DNA from: Pseudomonas asiatica
GTDB taxonomy: Bacteria; Pseudomonadota; Gammaproteobacteria; Pseudomonadales; Pseudomonadaceae
Assembly: GCF_009932335.1 (NCBI RefSeq)
Contig: NZ_BLJF01000003.1
Coordinates: 310,001-374,000 of the forward strand
Reading direction: 5' to 3'
DNA: 64,000 nucleotides
The position numbers were made by a program, and so were the translations under genes. Below, in pieces: positions 39,201 through 47,509 of this stretch; the first letter of the stretch is position 1; every line of letters starts with the position of its first letter. Under the pieces are notes generated by a model. It was not told the origin of the DNA. It did not search any database and saw only the letters and a program-made list of their open reading frames with translations.

Positions 39201-40589
39201 TCACACAGACACTGCCGACCCGTCAGCCAGACCTGCCTTGCCCAAAAGCCGCTTCATGCGCCACTCAAAGCCAAAGGTCAGTGCCACCGCCGCACACGCC
39301 AGCCCCAACGCCAGCCCCCACCACACCCCGACTGCGCCACCGCCCAGGGTAAAGGTGAACAGCCAGGCGCTCGGCGCCCCTACCAGCCAGTAGCACACCA
39401 GCCCGATCAGGAAGGTCGTCTTGGCATCCTTCAGCCCACGGATCGAGCCCATCGCGATCGTCTGCATGCCATCGAACAGCTCGAACCACGCAGCCACCAT
39501 CAGCAACTGCACCGCCAGCTGGAAGATCGCCGCAAATGCCGGGTCGTCACTGTCGATGAACAGCCCCACCAGCGTATCGGGCAGCAGCCAGAACAGCGCG
39601 GCGAAGGCAAACATGATCATCGCCCCGAAGCCTATGCCCACCCGCCCGGCACTGCGCGCCGCCAGCAGGTTGCCGGCGCCGTAGTACAGCCCCACGCGCA
39701 TGGTCACCGCATACGACAACCCGGTTGGCACCATGAACGCTGTGGAGACGATCTGCAGGGCGATCTGGTGCGCTGCCAGCTCGGTGCTGCCCAGCACGCC
39801 CATGCACAGCGCGGCGAAGGCGAACAGGCCGACTTCCACCATGTAGGTGCCACCAATCGGCAAGCCCAGCCGCCACAGCTCGCGCAGGGCCGGCAGCGAA
39901 GAGCGCGACAGGCCCTTGCGCAATGGGTAGGCGGCATAGGCCGGGTGCCAACGGATATACAGCGCCAAGGCAATGGCCATGCCCATCGACACCACCGCGG
40001 TGACCAGGCCGATGCCCATCAGGCCCAGCTTGGGCAGGCCGAACATGCCTTCGATCAGCGCCACGTTGAACAGGTAGTTGAGCACCGTGCCGACCAGGCT
40101 GATGACCATCACCGGCGTAGACCGGCCCAGCGCGCTGGTGAAGCCGCGCAACGCCATGAAGGTCAGGTAGCCGGGCAGCGCCAGTGGCAGCAGGGTGAGG
40201 AATTCGGCGGCCGATGCAACGTTTTCGGGCTTTTGCCCGAACAGCAGCAGTACCGGTTCAAGGTTCCACAACACCAGCGCAGCGAACAGCGCCAGGCTCC
40301 AGGCCAGCCACAGGCCACCCTGCGCCAGGCGGGTGGCGCCCTCGATGTCGTTGGCGCCCTTGCGAATGGCCACCAGGGTGCCGACCGCAGCGATCACGCC
40401 AAGGCAGAAGATCGACACGAACGAGTAGCTCGCCGCACCCAGGCCGCCGCCAGCCAGGGCTTGCGGGCTGATGCGGGCCATCATCAGGGTATCGGTCAGC
40501 ACCATCAGCATGTGCGCCAACTGCGAGGCGATCAGCGGCCCGGCCAGGCGCAGCAAAGCCTTGAGTTCTGTGGTGGGCGCGACATGCAT
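39201..40589 (-). CDS. MATE-family multidrug efflux protein (NorM-like)
   Basis: 462 residues from MHVAPTTELKALLRLAGPLIASQLAHMLMVLTDTLMMARISPQALAGGGLG, which is the first-helix signature of NorM-type MATE exporters. It shows twelve hydrophobic helices and two homologous halves (the second begins near PALRELWRLGLPIGGTYMVEVGLF). AGGA precedes the ATG; the longer 5' frame was not used. Exports cationic drugs in exchange for Na+ or H+. The divergent LysR gene is likely its regulator. Confidence 0.9.
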   Translation of the reverse strand: MHVAPTTELKALLRLAGPLIASQLAHMLMVLTDTLMMARISPQALAGGGLGAASYSFVSIFCLGVIAAVGTLVAIRKGANDIEGATRLAQGGLWLAWSLALFAALVLWNLEPVLLLFGQKPENVASAAEFLTLLPLALPGYLTFMALRGFTSALGRSTPVMVISLVGTVLNYLFNVALIEGMFGLPKLGLMGIGLVTAVVSMGMAIALALYIRWHPAYAAYPLRKGLSRSSLPALRELWRLGLPIGGTYMVEVGLFAFAALCMGVLGSTELAAHQIALQIVSTAFMVPTGLSYAVTMRVGLYYGAGNLLAARSAGRVGIGFGAMIMFAFAALFWLLPDTLVGLFIDSDDPAFAAIFQLAVQLLMVAAWFELFDGMQTIAMGSIRGLKDAKTTFLIGLVCYWLVGAPSAWLFTFTLGGGAVGVWWGLALGLACAAVALTFGFEWRMKRLLGKAGLADGSAVSV

Positions 40590-40678
40590 GGGGGCAGTCC
40601 TTTTCCTGGGGTGATCAACGAAGGGCGATTCTGAGGCTTTGGTCAACTTTGCACAAAAGGATAAAAGCGATCATTGGC

Positions 40679-40693
40679 ATGAGTCTGACTCAT
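40679..40693. promoter_or_regulatory. Perfect palindrome between MATE and LysR genes
   Basis: ATGAGTC-T-GACTCAT is a perfect 7-1-7 inverted repeat in the 156-base divergent gap, ~55 bases from the LysR start; suited to LysR-type autoregulation. Plain chance for such a palindrome in the gap is small but not negligible. Confidence 0.45.
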
Positions 40694-40745
40694 GTATATA
40701 TGCTTCCCGGTGATTCATTTCACAGCCCCGTATGGCAGGTGCCTC

Positions 40746-41672
40746 ATGTCCCGTCAGCTCCCCCCGCTGTATGCCCTGCGCGCATTCGAAGCCGCCGCGC
40801 GGCTAAGCTCCTTCACCCGTGCCGGCGAAGAGCTGTCGATTACCCAGAGCGCGGTCAGCCGGCATATCCGCACGCTGGAGGAGCACTTTGCCTGCCGCCT
40901 GTTCGTGCGCAGCGGCCGCAGCCTGCAACTGACCGAAGCGGCGCGGGTGCTGCTGCCCGGTGTGCGTGAAGGCTTTGCCGCGCTGGAACGGGCTTGCGAT
41001 ACCTTGCGCGGTGAGGATGACATCCTGCGCATGAAGGCTCCCTCGACCCTGACCATGCGCTGGTTGCTGGCGCGCCTTAGCCGCTTTCGCCACTTGCAGC
41101 CTGGCAACGAAGTGCAGCTGACCAGCGCCTGGATGGATGTCGACCATGTGGACTTCAACCAGGAGCCGTTCGATTGCGCGGTGTTGCTCAGCGACGGGGT
41201 GTTCCCGCCGGAATGGGAAGTGCGCAGGTTGTTCCCGGAACTGCTGATCCCCGTGGGTGCGCCAGACCTGCTCGACGAGGAACCCTGGGACGAGCGTCGG
41301 CTGGCCTGCATAGAGCTGCTGCACCCCACGGTGGACAAGCGCGACTGGCGGGAATGGCTGGAGCGCATGGGGTTGAGTGACAAGGTTTCGCTCAAGGGCG
41401 GGCAGGTGTTCGACACCCTGGAGCTGGGCATGATTGCCGCTGCGCGTGGCTACGGCATTTCCATGGGTGATTTGCTGATGGTGGCCGAAGATGTGGCGCA
41501 GGGGCGCTTGAGCCTGCCTTGGCCGACGGCCGTGCCCAGCGGGATGGATTATTACCTGGTGTGGCCGCGCACTCGGCCAGGGGGCGAGCGGTTGCGGCGT
41601 TTGAGCGCGTTTCTGGAAGAGGAGGTGGCGGCGATGGATTTGCCGGATGTGCAGATCCTGCCGCCCCTTTGA
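40746..41672 (+). CDS. LysR-family regulator (GcvA-like)
   Basis: 308 residues: N-terminal HTH (LPPLYALRAFEAAARLSSFTRAGEELSITQSAVSRHIRTLEEHFACRLFVRSGR) followed by the effector domain with WEVRRLFPELLIPVGAPDLL and the AARGYGISMGD region. The HTH and length match GcvA-type LysR regulators. It is divergent from the MATE exporter with a perfect palindrome between. Its next-door hglS is on the opposite strand, so a role in lysine catabolism is also possible. Confidence 0.85.
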   Translation: MSRQLPPLYALRAFEAAARLSSFTRAGEELSITQSAVSRHIRTLEEHFACRLFVRSGRSLQLTEAARVLLPGVREGFAALERACDTLRGEDDILRMKAPSTLTMRWLLARLSRFRHLQPGNEVQLTSAWMDVDHVDFNQEPFDCAVLLSDGVFPPEWEVRRLFPELLIPVGAPDLLDEEPWDERRLACIELLHPTVDKRDWREWLERMGLSDKVSLKGGQVFDTLELGMIAAARGYGISMGDLLMVAEDVAQGRLSLPWPTAVPSGMDYYLVWPRTRPGGERLRRLSAFLEEEVAAMDLPDVQILPPL

Positions 41673-41679
41673 TCGCCTG

Positions 41680-41855
41680 TGCCGGCCTCTTCGCGGGCTT
41701 GCCCGCTCCCACAGGTTTGGGGGCAACTGTCTGTGTTGCCTGCCCTGGCCTCATCGCCGGCAAGCCAGCTCCCACAGGGACTGCATTTGCCTCAGGCTCG
41801 ATGCCATCCTGTGGGAGCTGGCTTGCCGGCGATAGGGCCGCGAAGCGGCCCCTGC
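41680..41855. repeat. Three REP units
   Basis: CGCGGGCTTGCCCGCTCCCACAGG (41,693), a CGCCGGCAAGCCAGCTCCCACAGG unit (41,755), and its mirror at 41,812, plus a GGGCCGC-GA-AGCGGCCC hairpin. Two REP subtypes occur together. Confidence 0.85.
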
Positions 41856-41866
41856 GATCTACAGCC

Positions 41867-43252
41867 TTACATCGAGCCCAGGTTCAACGCCTGTGCACAC
41901 GCCTGCAGCGACCGACGCTCGCTCTGCGCATACAGCGCCAGCTCATCCTGCACCTGCAGCCCCAGCGCTGTTTCGAACGCATCGCGGTTGGCGTTGCTGC
42001 CGTACTCGGCCTGCGCATCGTCACCCAGGTTGGACTGGAAGATCCCCGCCGCGCTCACCGGCAGGAAGTCCTCGTACACCAGCGCCTCGAAATGCACATG
42101 GCCAGCCTCGATCAGCCCATCCAGTGTGGTCGGGCGGTCGTCCTGGTCGCGCGCAGCCAGGCCTTTCTCGGTGGCGAAGTAGCGGAAGTAGGCCAGCCCT
42201 TGTTCACGCATCTGCGCCAGGTCGTCCGGGAACTCGGCAAAGGTGTCCTTCAACAACGCCATGTAGCGTTCGGCATTGGCCTCGGCCGGGGCGCCACCCA
42301 GGGCGGCGCGGGTGGCGTCTAGCAGCTTGTCGTACAGCTGGCGGCCTTTCGGCGTCAGCGCCGCGCCGCGTTGCTCGATTTCGCCGAAGCGCGCGGTGTG
42401 GCTGCCCTGCTGGTCGCTGAACGCAACCTTTTCCTGCAGGGCCTTGAAGCTGGTCTGGCGCAGCAGGATCGGATGGCGGCGGGTGGGCGGGCCCTCGACC
42501 ACGGCCTTTGGCGGGATGCCCTTGGCCGGCATGCCGAGCTGGATTGCATCGATGTCAAGGGTGCGCGGGGTCAGGTGGTTGATGTGCGGGCCCTTGAAGG
42601 CCACCACATCGGCGATCAGGCGGTGCTGGTCGTGCAACTGCTGGTACTGCTCGGCAGTGACGGTGGCGTCATGGTGCCAGCGGAAGGTGTGCAGCGCTTC
42701 TTGCACGAACACCTCGGCATCGGCGGCATTCAGGCCACCATCGCGCTCGCATTGGTCGATCAGCTCTAGGGCGCGGGCGGTGAAGATCTGGCGCTTGGCC
42801 AGGATGCTCTCTGCCAGCTCGCGCAGTTGCGGGTTGTCGATCAGCTCCAGGCGCAGCAGCGAAGTGAATACGCGGAACGGGCTGACGTGCAGCGACTGCT
42901 CGTGCACCGCGCGGAAGGCGGTGGAATGCACCGGCACGCCGGCGGAACTAAGGTCGTAGTAGCCGACTGGCTGCATGCCCATGACCGCGAACAACCGGGC
43001 GATGGTGGCCAGCTCTGCGGCGGTGCCGACACGGATGGCGCCGTGGCGCTCCTGATCCAGGCGCTCGATTTCGCCGGTCCAGCGCAGGGCCTCGGCAACC
43101 TCGGGTTGCTGGGCCATGACCTGCTGGTTGATTTCGCTCACCAGCTCCAGCAGCGTGCCGTACAGGGGCACTTCCTGTTTGTACATGAGCGACATGGCGG
43201 CAGAGAACTGCGCGCGGATGCTGTCGGGGCTGACGAAATCGTGGGCGGGCAT
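41867..43252 (-). CDS. hglS: 2-oxoadipate dioxygenase/decarboxylase (D-2-hydroxyglutarate synthase)
   Basis: 461 residues from MPAHDFVSPDSIRAQFSAAMSLMYKQEVPLYGTLLELVS. This is the DUF1338 family. His70 and Arg74 (RHGAIR), His226 (PHINH) and a Glu near 293 (GEIEQRG) match the metal- and substrate-binding residues known for P. putida HglS. It uses Fe(II) and O2 to turn 2-oxoadipate into 2-hydroxyglutarate, the last unusual step of the D-lysine route. amaB and amaA upstream of the pathway lie next door. Name supported by residues and neighbours. Confidence 0.93.
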   Translation of the reverse strand: MPAHDFVSPDSIRAQFSAAMSLMYKQEVPLYGTLLELVSEINQQVMAQQPEVAEALRWTGEIERLDQERHGAIRVGTAAELATIARLFAVMGMQPVGYYDLSSAGVPVHSTAFRAVHEQSLHVSPFRVFTSLLRLELIDNPQLRELAESILAKRQIFTARALELIDQCERDGGLNAADAEVFVQEALHTFRWHHDATVTAEQYQQLHDQHRLIADVVAFKGPHINHLTPRTLDIDAIQLGMPAKGIPPKAVVEGPPTRRHPILLRQTSFKALQEKVAFSDQQGSHTARFGEIEQRGAALTPKGRQLYDKLLDATRAALGGAPAEANAERYMALLKDTFAEFPDDLAQMREQGLAYFRYFATEKGLAARDQDDRPTTLDGLIEAGHVHFEALVYEDFLPVSAAGIFQSNLGDDAQAEYGSNANRDAFETALGLQVQDELALYAQSERRSLQACAQALNLGSM

Positions 43253-43349
43253 CGCTAGCTTCCTGGTTGGGTTCGGACGCTTACATGAAAGCTGGGAATG
43301 CACTTTGCTCACAAGCGAAAAAAAGTGAGTGTGTCATTCCTTTTTTGAT

Positions 43350-43470
43350 CGACCTCAAGGGCCCTATCGCCGGCAAGCTAGCTCCCACAGGTTGGACACA
43401 GGATTCAGCAATTGTGGAGCTCCCTGTGGGAGCTGGCTTGCCGGCGATGGGCCGCAAAGCGGCCCCGGCA
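43350..43470. repeat. Inverted REP pair (CGCCGGCAAGC subtype)
   Basis: TATCGCCGGCAAGCTAGCTCCCACAGG and its mirror, with a GGGCCGC-AAA-GCGGCCC hairpin at the right edge. It fills most of the hglS-LysR gap. Confidence 0.85.
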
Positions 43471-43473
43471 ATC

Positions 43474-44364
43474 TCAAGCCTGAAGCTGCTCGCGAATCCA
43501 TTCCACCAACGCCCTTACCTTGGGCACCTCCGCCGCATGCTCGGCATACGCCAGGTAATGCGCCCCGGCACTGCGCATCGCATGGTTCCACGGCACCACC
43601 AAACTCCCCTCGGCCAGCTCCTTCGCCGCCAGATAGCGCGGCACCAACGCCACCCCGCACCCGGCCTGCGCCGCGCTCAAGGCCATGTAGAAGGTATCGA
43701 AGCGCGGCCCGTGGTAGGCACTGACGCTCTGCAAGCCCAACTCCAGGAACCACTCGTGCCAGGCCTCTGGCCGCGAGGTGCTCTGCAGCAGCACCAGGTC
43801 GGCCAGCTCCCCGGCATCGTTCAGTTCACGCCCGGCCAGCAACTCCGGCGCACATACCGGCACCACCTCTTCACCGAACAGCTCCACGCAGGTGGCCCCC
43901 GGCCAAGTACCCTGGCCATAGAAGAACACCACGTCCGCCGATCCTTGCAGCAGGGCGAAAGGCTCCATCTCGTTGCGGATGTCCAGGTGGATGTTGTTGT
44001 GGCGCTTGCCAAAACCCTTGAGGTGCGGGATCAACCAGCGCACGCCAAAACTCGGCTGAGTGGCTACCTTCAATATCTCGGTCTGCTCGCCGTAGGTGAG
44101 CACGTAGCGGCTGGACATATCCACCTGGGTGAGGATCTTGTTGACCTCGGCCAGGTACAGGCTACCCGCCGGCGTCAGCTGCAGACGGCGGCGGATACGC
44201 AGGAACAGGTGGTGGCGCAGCATGTCTTCAAGCTGCGCCACCTGCTTGCTGACTGCGCTCTGGGTCAGGTGCAGCTCTTCGGCGGCACGGGTAAAGCTCA
44301 AATGGCGGGCTGCAGCTTCGAAGCACTGCAGGGCGGTCATGGAGGGCACCAGGCGTTTGGACAT
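43474..44364 (-). CDS. LysR regulator of the lysine catabolic genes (probable)
   Basis: 296 residues, HTH MSKRLVPSMTALQCFEAAARHLSFTRAAEELHLTQSAVSKQVAQLEDMLRHHLFLRIRRRLQLTPAG then effector domain with EVVPVCAPELLAGR and AAQAGCGVALVPRYLA. It is divergent from amaB and shares a 136-base region holding ATCATT-N9-AATGAT, so it most likely controls amaB (and amaA/hglS); inference from position. Confidence 0.85.
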   Translation of the reverse strand: MSKRLVPSMTALQCFEAAARHLSFTRAAEELHLTQSAVSKQVAQLEDMLRHHLFLRIRRRLQLTPAGSLYLAEVNKILTQVDMSSRYVLTYGEQTEILKVATQPSFGVRWLIPHLKGFGKRHNNIHLDIRNEMEPFALLQGSADVVFFYGQGTWPGATCVELFGEEVVPVCAPELLAGRELNDAGELADLVLLQSTSRPEAWHEWFLELGLQSVSAYHGPRFDTFYMALSAAQAGCGVALVPRYLAAKELAEGSLVVPWNHAMRSAGAHYLAYAEHAAEVPKVRALVEWIREQLQA

Positions 44365-44383
44365 AGCGGTCTCTGCGGCTCAA

Positions 44384-44404
44384 ATCATTACCTGACGGAA
44401 TGAT
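44384..44404. promoter_or_regulatory. Candidate LysR operator upstream of amaB
   Basis: ATCATT and AATGAT are perfect inverted arms 9 bases apart, containing the T-N11-A pattern of LysR operators, in the LysR-amaB divergent gap. Confidence 0.45.
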
Positions 44405-44500
44405 ATGCGGAATAAAGGTCGTTTGTTGCACCGGTGTGATCGGATTAATACTGATCCACATCATTTTTCCACCCCATCACCCGATGTAGGAGATGCACAA

Positions 44501-45991
44501 ATGGTTGCTGGACTGCTCGAGCGCCTTGGCGTTGCTGCCGAGGCTTACACCCAGGGCGACTACCCTGTTCACACGCCGATCGACGGCAGCCAGATCGCCT
44601 CGGTGAAACTGCTCGGCAAGGCCGAGACCATCGCCCGCATCGATCAGGCCCAGAGCGCCTTCGAAGCCTGGCGCAGCGTGCCGGCCCCGCGCCGTGGCGA
44701 GCTGGTGCGCCTGTTCGGCGAAGTGCTGCGTGAGCACAAGGCCGACCTCGGCGAGCTGGTTTCGATCGAAGCCGGCAAGATCACCCAGGAAGGCCTGGGC
44801 GAAGTGCAGGAAATGATCGACATCTGCGACTTCGCCGTTGGCCTTTCGCGCCAGCTGTACGGCCTGACCATCGCTTCCGAGCGCCCTGGCCACCACATGC
44901 GTGAAACCTGGCACCCGCTTGGCGTGGTCGGCGTGATCAGCGCCTTCAACTTCCCGGTCGCAGTCTGGGCCTGGAACACTGCCCTGGCCCTGGTCGCCGG
45001 TAACTCGGTGGTATGGAAACCGTCCGAGAAGACCCCGCTGACCGCCCTGGCCTGCCAGGCGCTGTTCGAAAAAGCCCTGAAAGCCTTTGGTGATGCCCCG
45101 GCTGGCCTGGCACAACTGGTGATCGGCGGCCGTGAAGCCGGCGAAGCCATGGTCGACGACCCGCGCGTACCGCTGGTCAGCGCCACCGGCAGCACCCGCA
45201 TGGGGCGCGAAGTCGGCCCGCGTGTGGCTGCCCGCTTCGGCCGCAGCATCCTCGAACTGGGCGGCAACAACGCCATGATCCTGGCCCCGAGCGCCGACCT
45301 CGACCTGGCCGTGCGTGGCATCCTGTTCTCCGCAGTCGGCACCGCCGGCCAGCGTTGCACCACCCTGCGCCGCCTGATCGTGCACCGTTCGATCAAGGAC
45401 GAAGTGGTTGCCCGTGTCAAAGCCGCCTACGGCAAGGTGCGCATCGGTGACCCACGCAAGGACAACCTGGTGGGCCCGCTGATCGACAAGCAGTCGTTCG
45501 ACGCCATGCAGGGCGCGCTGGCCAAGGCCCGCGACGAAGGTGGCCAGGTATTTGGTGGCGAGCGTCAGCTGGCCGATCAGTACCCGAACGCTTACTACGT
45601 ATCGCCTGCCATCGCCGAAATGCCGGCGCAGAGCGACGTGGTGCGCCACGAAACCTTCGCCCCGATACTGTACGTGCTGGCCTACGACGACTTCGAAGAG
45701 GCCCTGCGCCTGAACAACGAAGTGCCACAAGGCCTGTCGTCGTGCATCTTCACCACCGACATCCGTGAGGCCGAACGCTTCCAGAGCGCCTCGGGCAGCG
45801 ACTGCGGCATCGCCAACGTCAACATCGGCACCAGCGGCGCCGAGATCGGCGGTGCGTTCGGTGGCGAGAAGGAGACTGGCGGTGGCCGTGAGTCCGGTTC
45901 GGACGCCTGGAAAGGCTACATGCGTCGCCAGACCAACACCGTGAACTACTCGCGCGAACTGCCGCTGGCGCAGGGTATCGTGTTCGACTGA
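44501..45991 (+). CDS. amaB: L-2-aminoadipate 6-semialdehyde dehydrogenase
   Basis: 496 residues from MVAGLLERLGVAAEAYTQGDYPVHTPIDG (TAGGAGATGC before the ATG at 44501). It belongs to the ALDH7/antiquitin group: ISAFNFPVAVWAWN, SATGSTRMGREVG, the Glu in LELGGNNA and nucleophilic Cys in GQRCTTLRR. It oxidises 2-aminoadipate semialdehyde (in equilibrium with piperideine-6-carboxylate) to 2-aminoadipate with NAD+. Neighbouring amaA makes its substrate from L-pipecolate. Regulated probably by the divergent LysR. Confidence 0.95.
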   Translation: MVAGLLERLGVAAEAYTQGDYPVHTPIDGSQIASVKLLGKAETIARIDQAQSAFEAWRSVPAPRRGELVRLFGEVLREHKADLGELVSIEAGKITQEGLGEVQEMIDICDFAVGLSRQLYGLTIASERPGHHMRETWHPLGVVGVISAFNFPVAVWAWNTALALVAGNSVVWKPSEKTPLTALACQALFEKALKAFGDAPAGLAQLVIGGREAGEAMVDDPRVPLVSATGSTRMGREVGPRVAARFGRSILELGGNNAMILAPSADLDLAVRGILFSAVGTAGQRCTTLRRLIVHRSIKDEVVARVKAAYGKVRIGDPRKDNLVGPLIDKQSFDAMQGALAKARDEGGQVFGGERQLADQYPNAYYVSPAIAEMPAQSDVVRHETFAPILYVLAYDDFEEALRLNNEVPQGLSSCIFTTDIREAERFQSASGSDCGIANVNIGTSGAEIGGAFGGEKETGGGRESGSDAWKGYMRRQTNTVNYSRELPLAQGIVFD

Positions 45992-46015
45992 TGTCCGCAG
46001 GCGGGGACTTTGCCC

Positions 46016-46088
46016 CCGTTTCGCCGGCAAGCCAGCTCCCACACTGTGGGAGCTGGCTTGCCGGCGATGGGCTGCAATGCAGCCCCAA
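46016..46088. repeat. Abutting inverted REP pair
   Basis: TTTCGCCGGCAAGCCAGCTCCCACA meets its own mirror with no spacer, giving a near-perfect ~25-bp hairpin, followed by a GGGCTGC-AAT-GCAGCCC stem in the amaB-amaA gap. Confidence 0.85.
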
Positions 46089-46114
46089 CAAGAACAAATT
46101 GCTGGAGCCGGGCC

Positions 46115-47401
46115 ATGTCCGAACTGCGTCAAGAATGCTTGTGGGAATTCGTCAGCAAACCGACCGTCGCCGCCCAGGCCCTGGCCGGTGAGCACAAGGC
46201 CGATGTCTGTGTGATCGGTGGCGGTATTACCGGCCTGTCGGCGGCCATCCACCTGCTCGAACAGGGCAAGTCGGTGATCCTGCTGGAGGCCTGGAAGATC
46301 GGTCACGGTGGCTCCGGGCGCAACGTCGGCCTGGTCAACGCCGGCACCTGGATCCGCCCCGACGATGTCGAGGCCACCCTCGGCCTGCAGCAGGGCAGCC
46401 GCCTGAACAAGGTGCTCGGCGAGGCCCCGGCTGAAGTGTTCGCCATGATCGAGCGCCTTGGCATCGACTGCCAGGCCCAGCACAAAGGCACGCTGCACAT
46501 GGCGCATAACGCCACCGGTATCGCCGACCTGGAGGCCCGCCACGAGCAATGGCGCCGCCGTGGTGCCGATGTGGAGCTGCTGACCGGCGCCCAATGCCAG
46601 GAATACTGCGGCACCGACAAGATTTCCGCCGCGCTGCTCGACCGCCGCGCCGGCACCATCAACCCCATGGGCTACACCCAGGGCCTGGCCGCAGCGGTGG
46701 CACGCCTGGGTGGCAAGCTGTTCCAGCAGTCTTCGGTCGAAGGCCTGGAGCGTGACGGCGATGCCTGGCGGGTGAAGACCGCACGTGGTTCGGTGCGCGC
46801 CGACAAGGTGGTGATTTCCACTGGTGCCTATACCGAAGGCGACTGGAGCAACCTGCAGAAGCAATTCTTCCGTGGCTACTACTACCAGGTGGCATCCAAG
46901 CCGTTGCAGGGTGCTGCAGCCGACAAGGTGCTGCCACATGGCCAAGGCTCGTGGGACACCCGCACCGTGCTCAGCAGCATCCGTCGCGACGACCAGGGCC
47001 GCCTGCTGCTCGGCAGCCTGGGCCGGGTCGACAACAAGCCGGCGTGGTTCGTGCGCAGCTGGGCCGACCGCATCCAGAGCCACTATTACCCGGAGCTGGG
47101 CAAGGTCGAGTGGGAAATGCACTGGACCGGCTGCATCGACTTCACCCCGGACCACCTGATGCGCCTGTTCGAACCGGCGCCGGGGCTGGTGGCCGTGACC
47201 GGGTACAACGGGCGGGGCAATACTACTGGGACCGTGATTGGCCGGGCGTTTGCCGAGTTCCTGCTGAAGGGGGAGGCGGGCAGCCTGCCGATTCCGTTTT
47301 CGCCGATGAAGGGCGTGAGTGCGCCCTCGCTGCGGACTGCGTTCTACGAGTCCGGGTTCTCGCTGTACCACGCGGGGCAATGCCTAAGGGTTGTGTTGTA
47401 A
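46115..47401 (+). CDS. amaA: L-pipecolate oxidase
   Basis: 428 residues from MSELRQECLWEFVSKPTVAAQALAGEHKADVCVIGGGITGLSAAIHLLEQG; FAD motif VIGGGITGLSAA near 36 and the DAO-family motif GHGGSGRNVGLVNAGTW. The late GYNGRGNTTGTVIGRAFAEFLL is the second FAD-contact region. It oxidises L-pipecolate to piperideine-6-carboxylate, the substrate of AmaB. Genes amaB and amaA are cotranscribed in order around the REP hairpin. Confidence 0.92.
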   Translation: MSELRQECLWEFVSKPTVAAQALAGEHKADVCVIGGGITGLSAAIHLLEQGKSVILLEAWKIGHGGSGRNVGLVNAGTWIRPDDVEATLGLQQGSRLNKVLGEAPAEVFAMIERLGIDCQAQHKGTLHMAHNATGIADLEARHEQWRRRGADVELLTGAQCQEYCGTDKISAALLDRRAGTINPMGYTQGLAAAVARLGGKLFQQSSVEGLERDGDAWRVKTARGSVRADKVVISTGAYTEGDWSNLQKQFFRGYYYQVASKPLQGAAADKVLPHGQGSWDTRTVLSSIRRDDQGRLLLGSLGRVDNKPAWFVRSWADRIQSHYYPELGKVEWEMHWTGCIDFTPDHLMRLFEPAPGLVAVTGYNGRGNTTGTVIGRAFAEFLLKGEAGSLPIPFSPMKGVSAPSLRTAFYESGFSLYHAGQCLRVVL

Positions 47402-47402
47402 G

Positions 47403-47509
47403 CACCGGCCCTATCGCCGGCAAGCCAGCTCCCACATTGATCGCATTGCCCTTAAAGCCTGTGCAGTACCTGTGGGAGCCGGCTCGCCGGCGATAGGGCC
47501 GGCACAGGC
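47403..47509. repeat. Inverted REP pair
   Basis: TATCGCCGGCAAGCCAGCTCCCACA and mirror TGTGGGAGCCGGCTCGCCGGCGATA between convergent genes. Confidence 0.85.

Noticed and set aside
41680..41855. CRISPR-like tandem palindromes
   Set aside because: These are REP units: irregular spacing, inverted pairing and genome-wide sequence; no regular repeats with unique spacers.
44477..47380. Open frame of 967 codons antisense to amaB and amaA
   Set aside because: A shadow of two GC-rich genes; the protein has low-complexity composition, no family match that I recognise, and both opposite-strand genes are certain.
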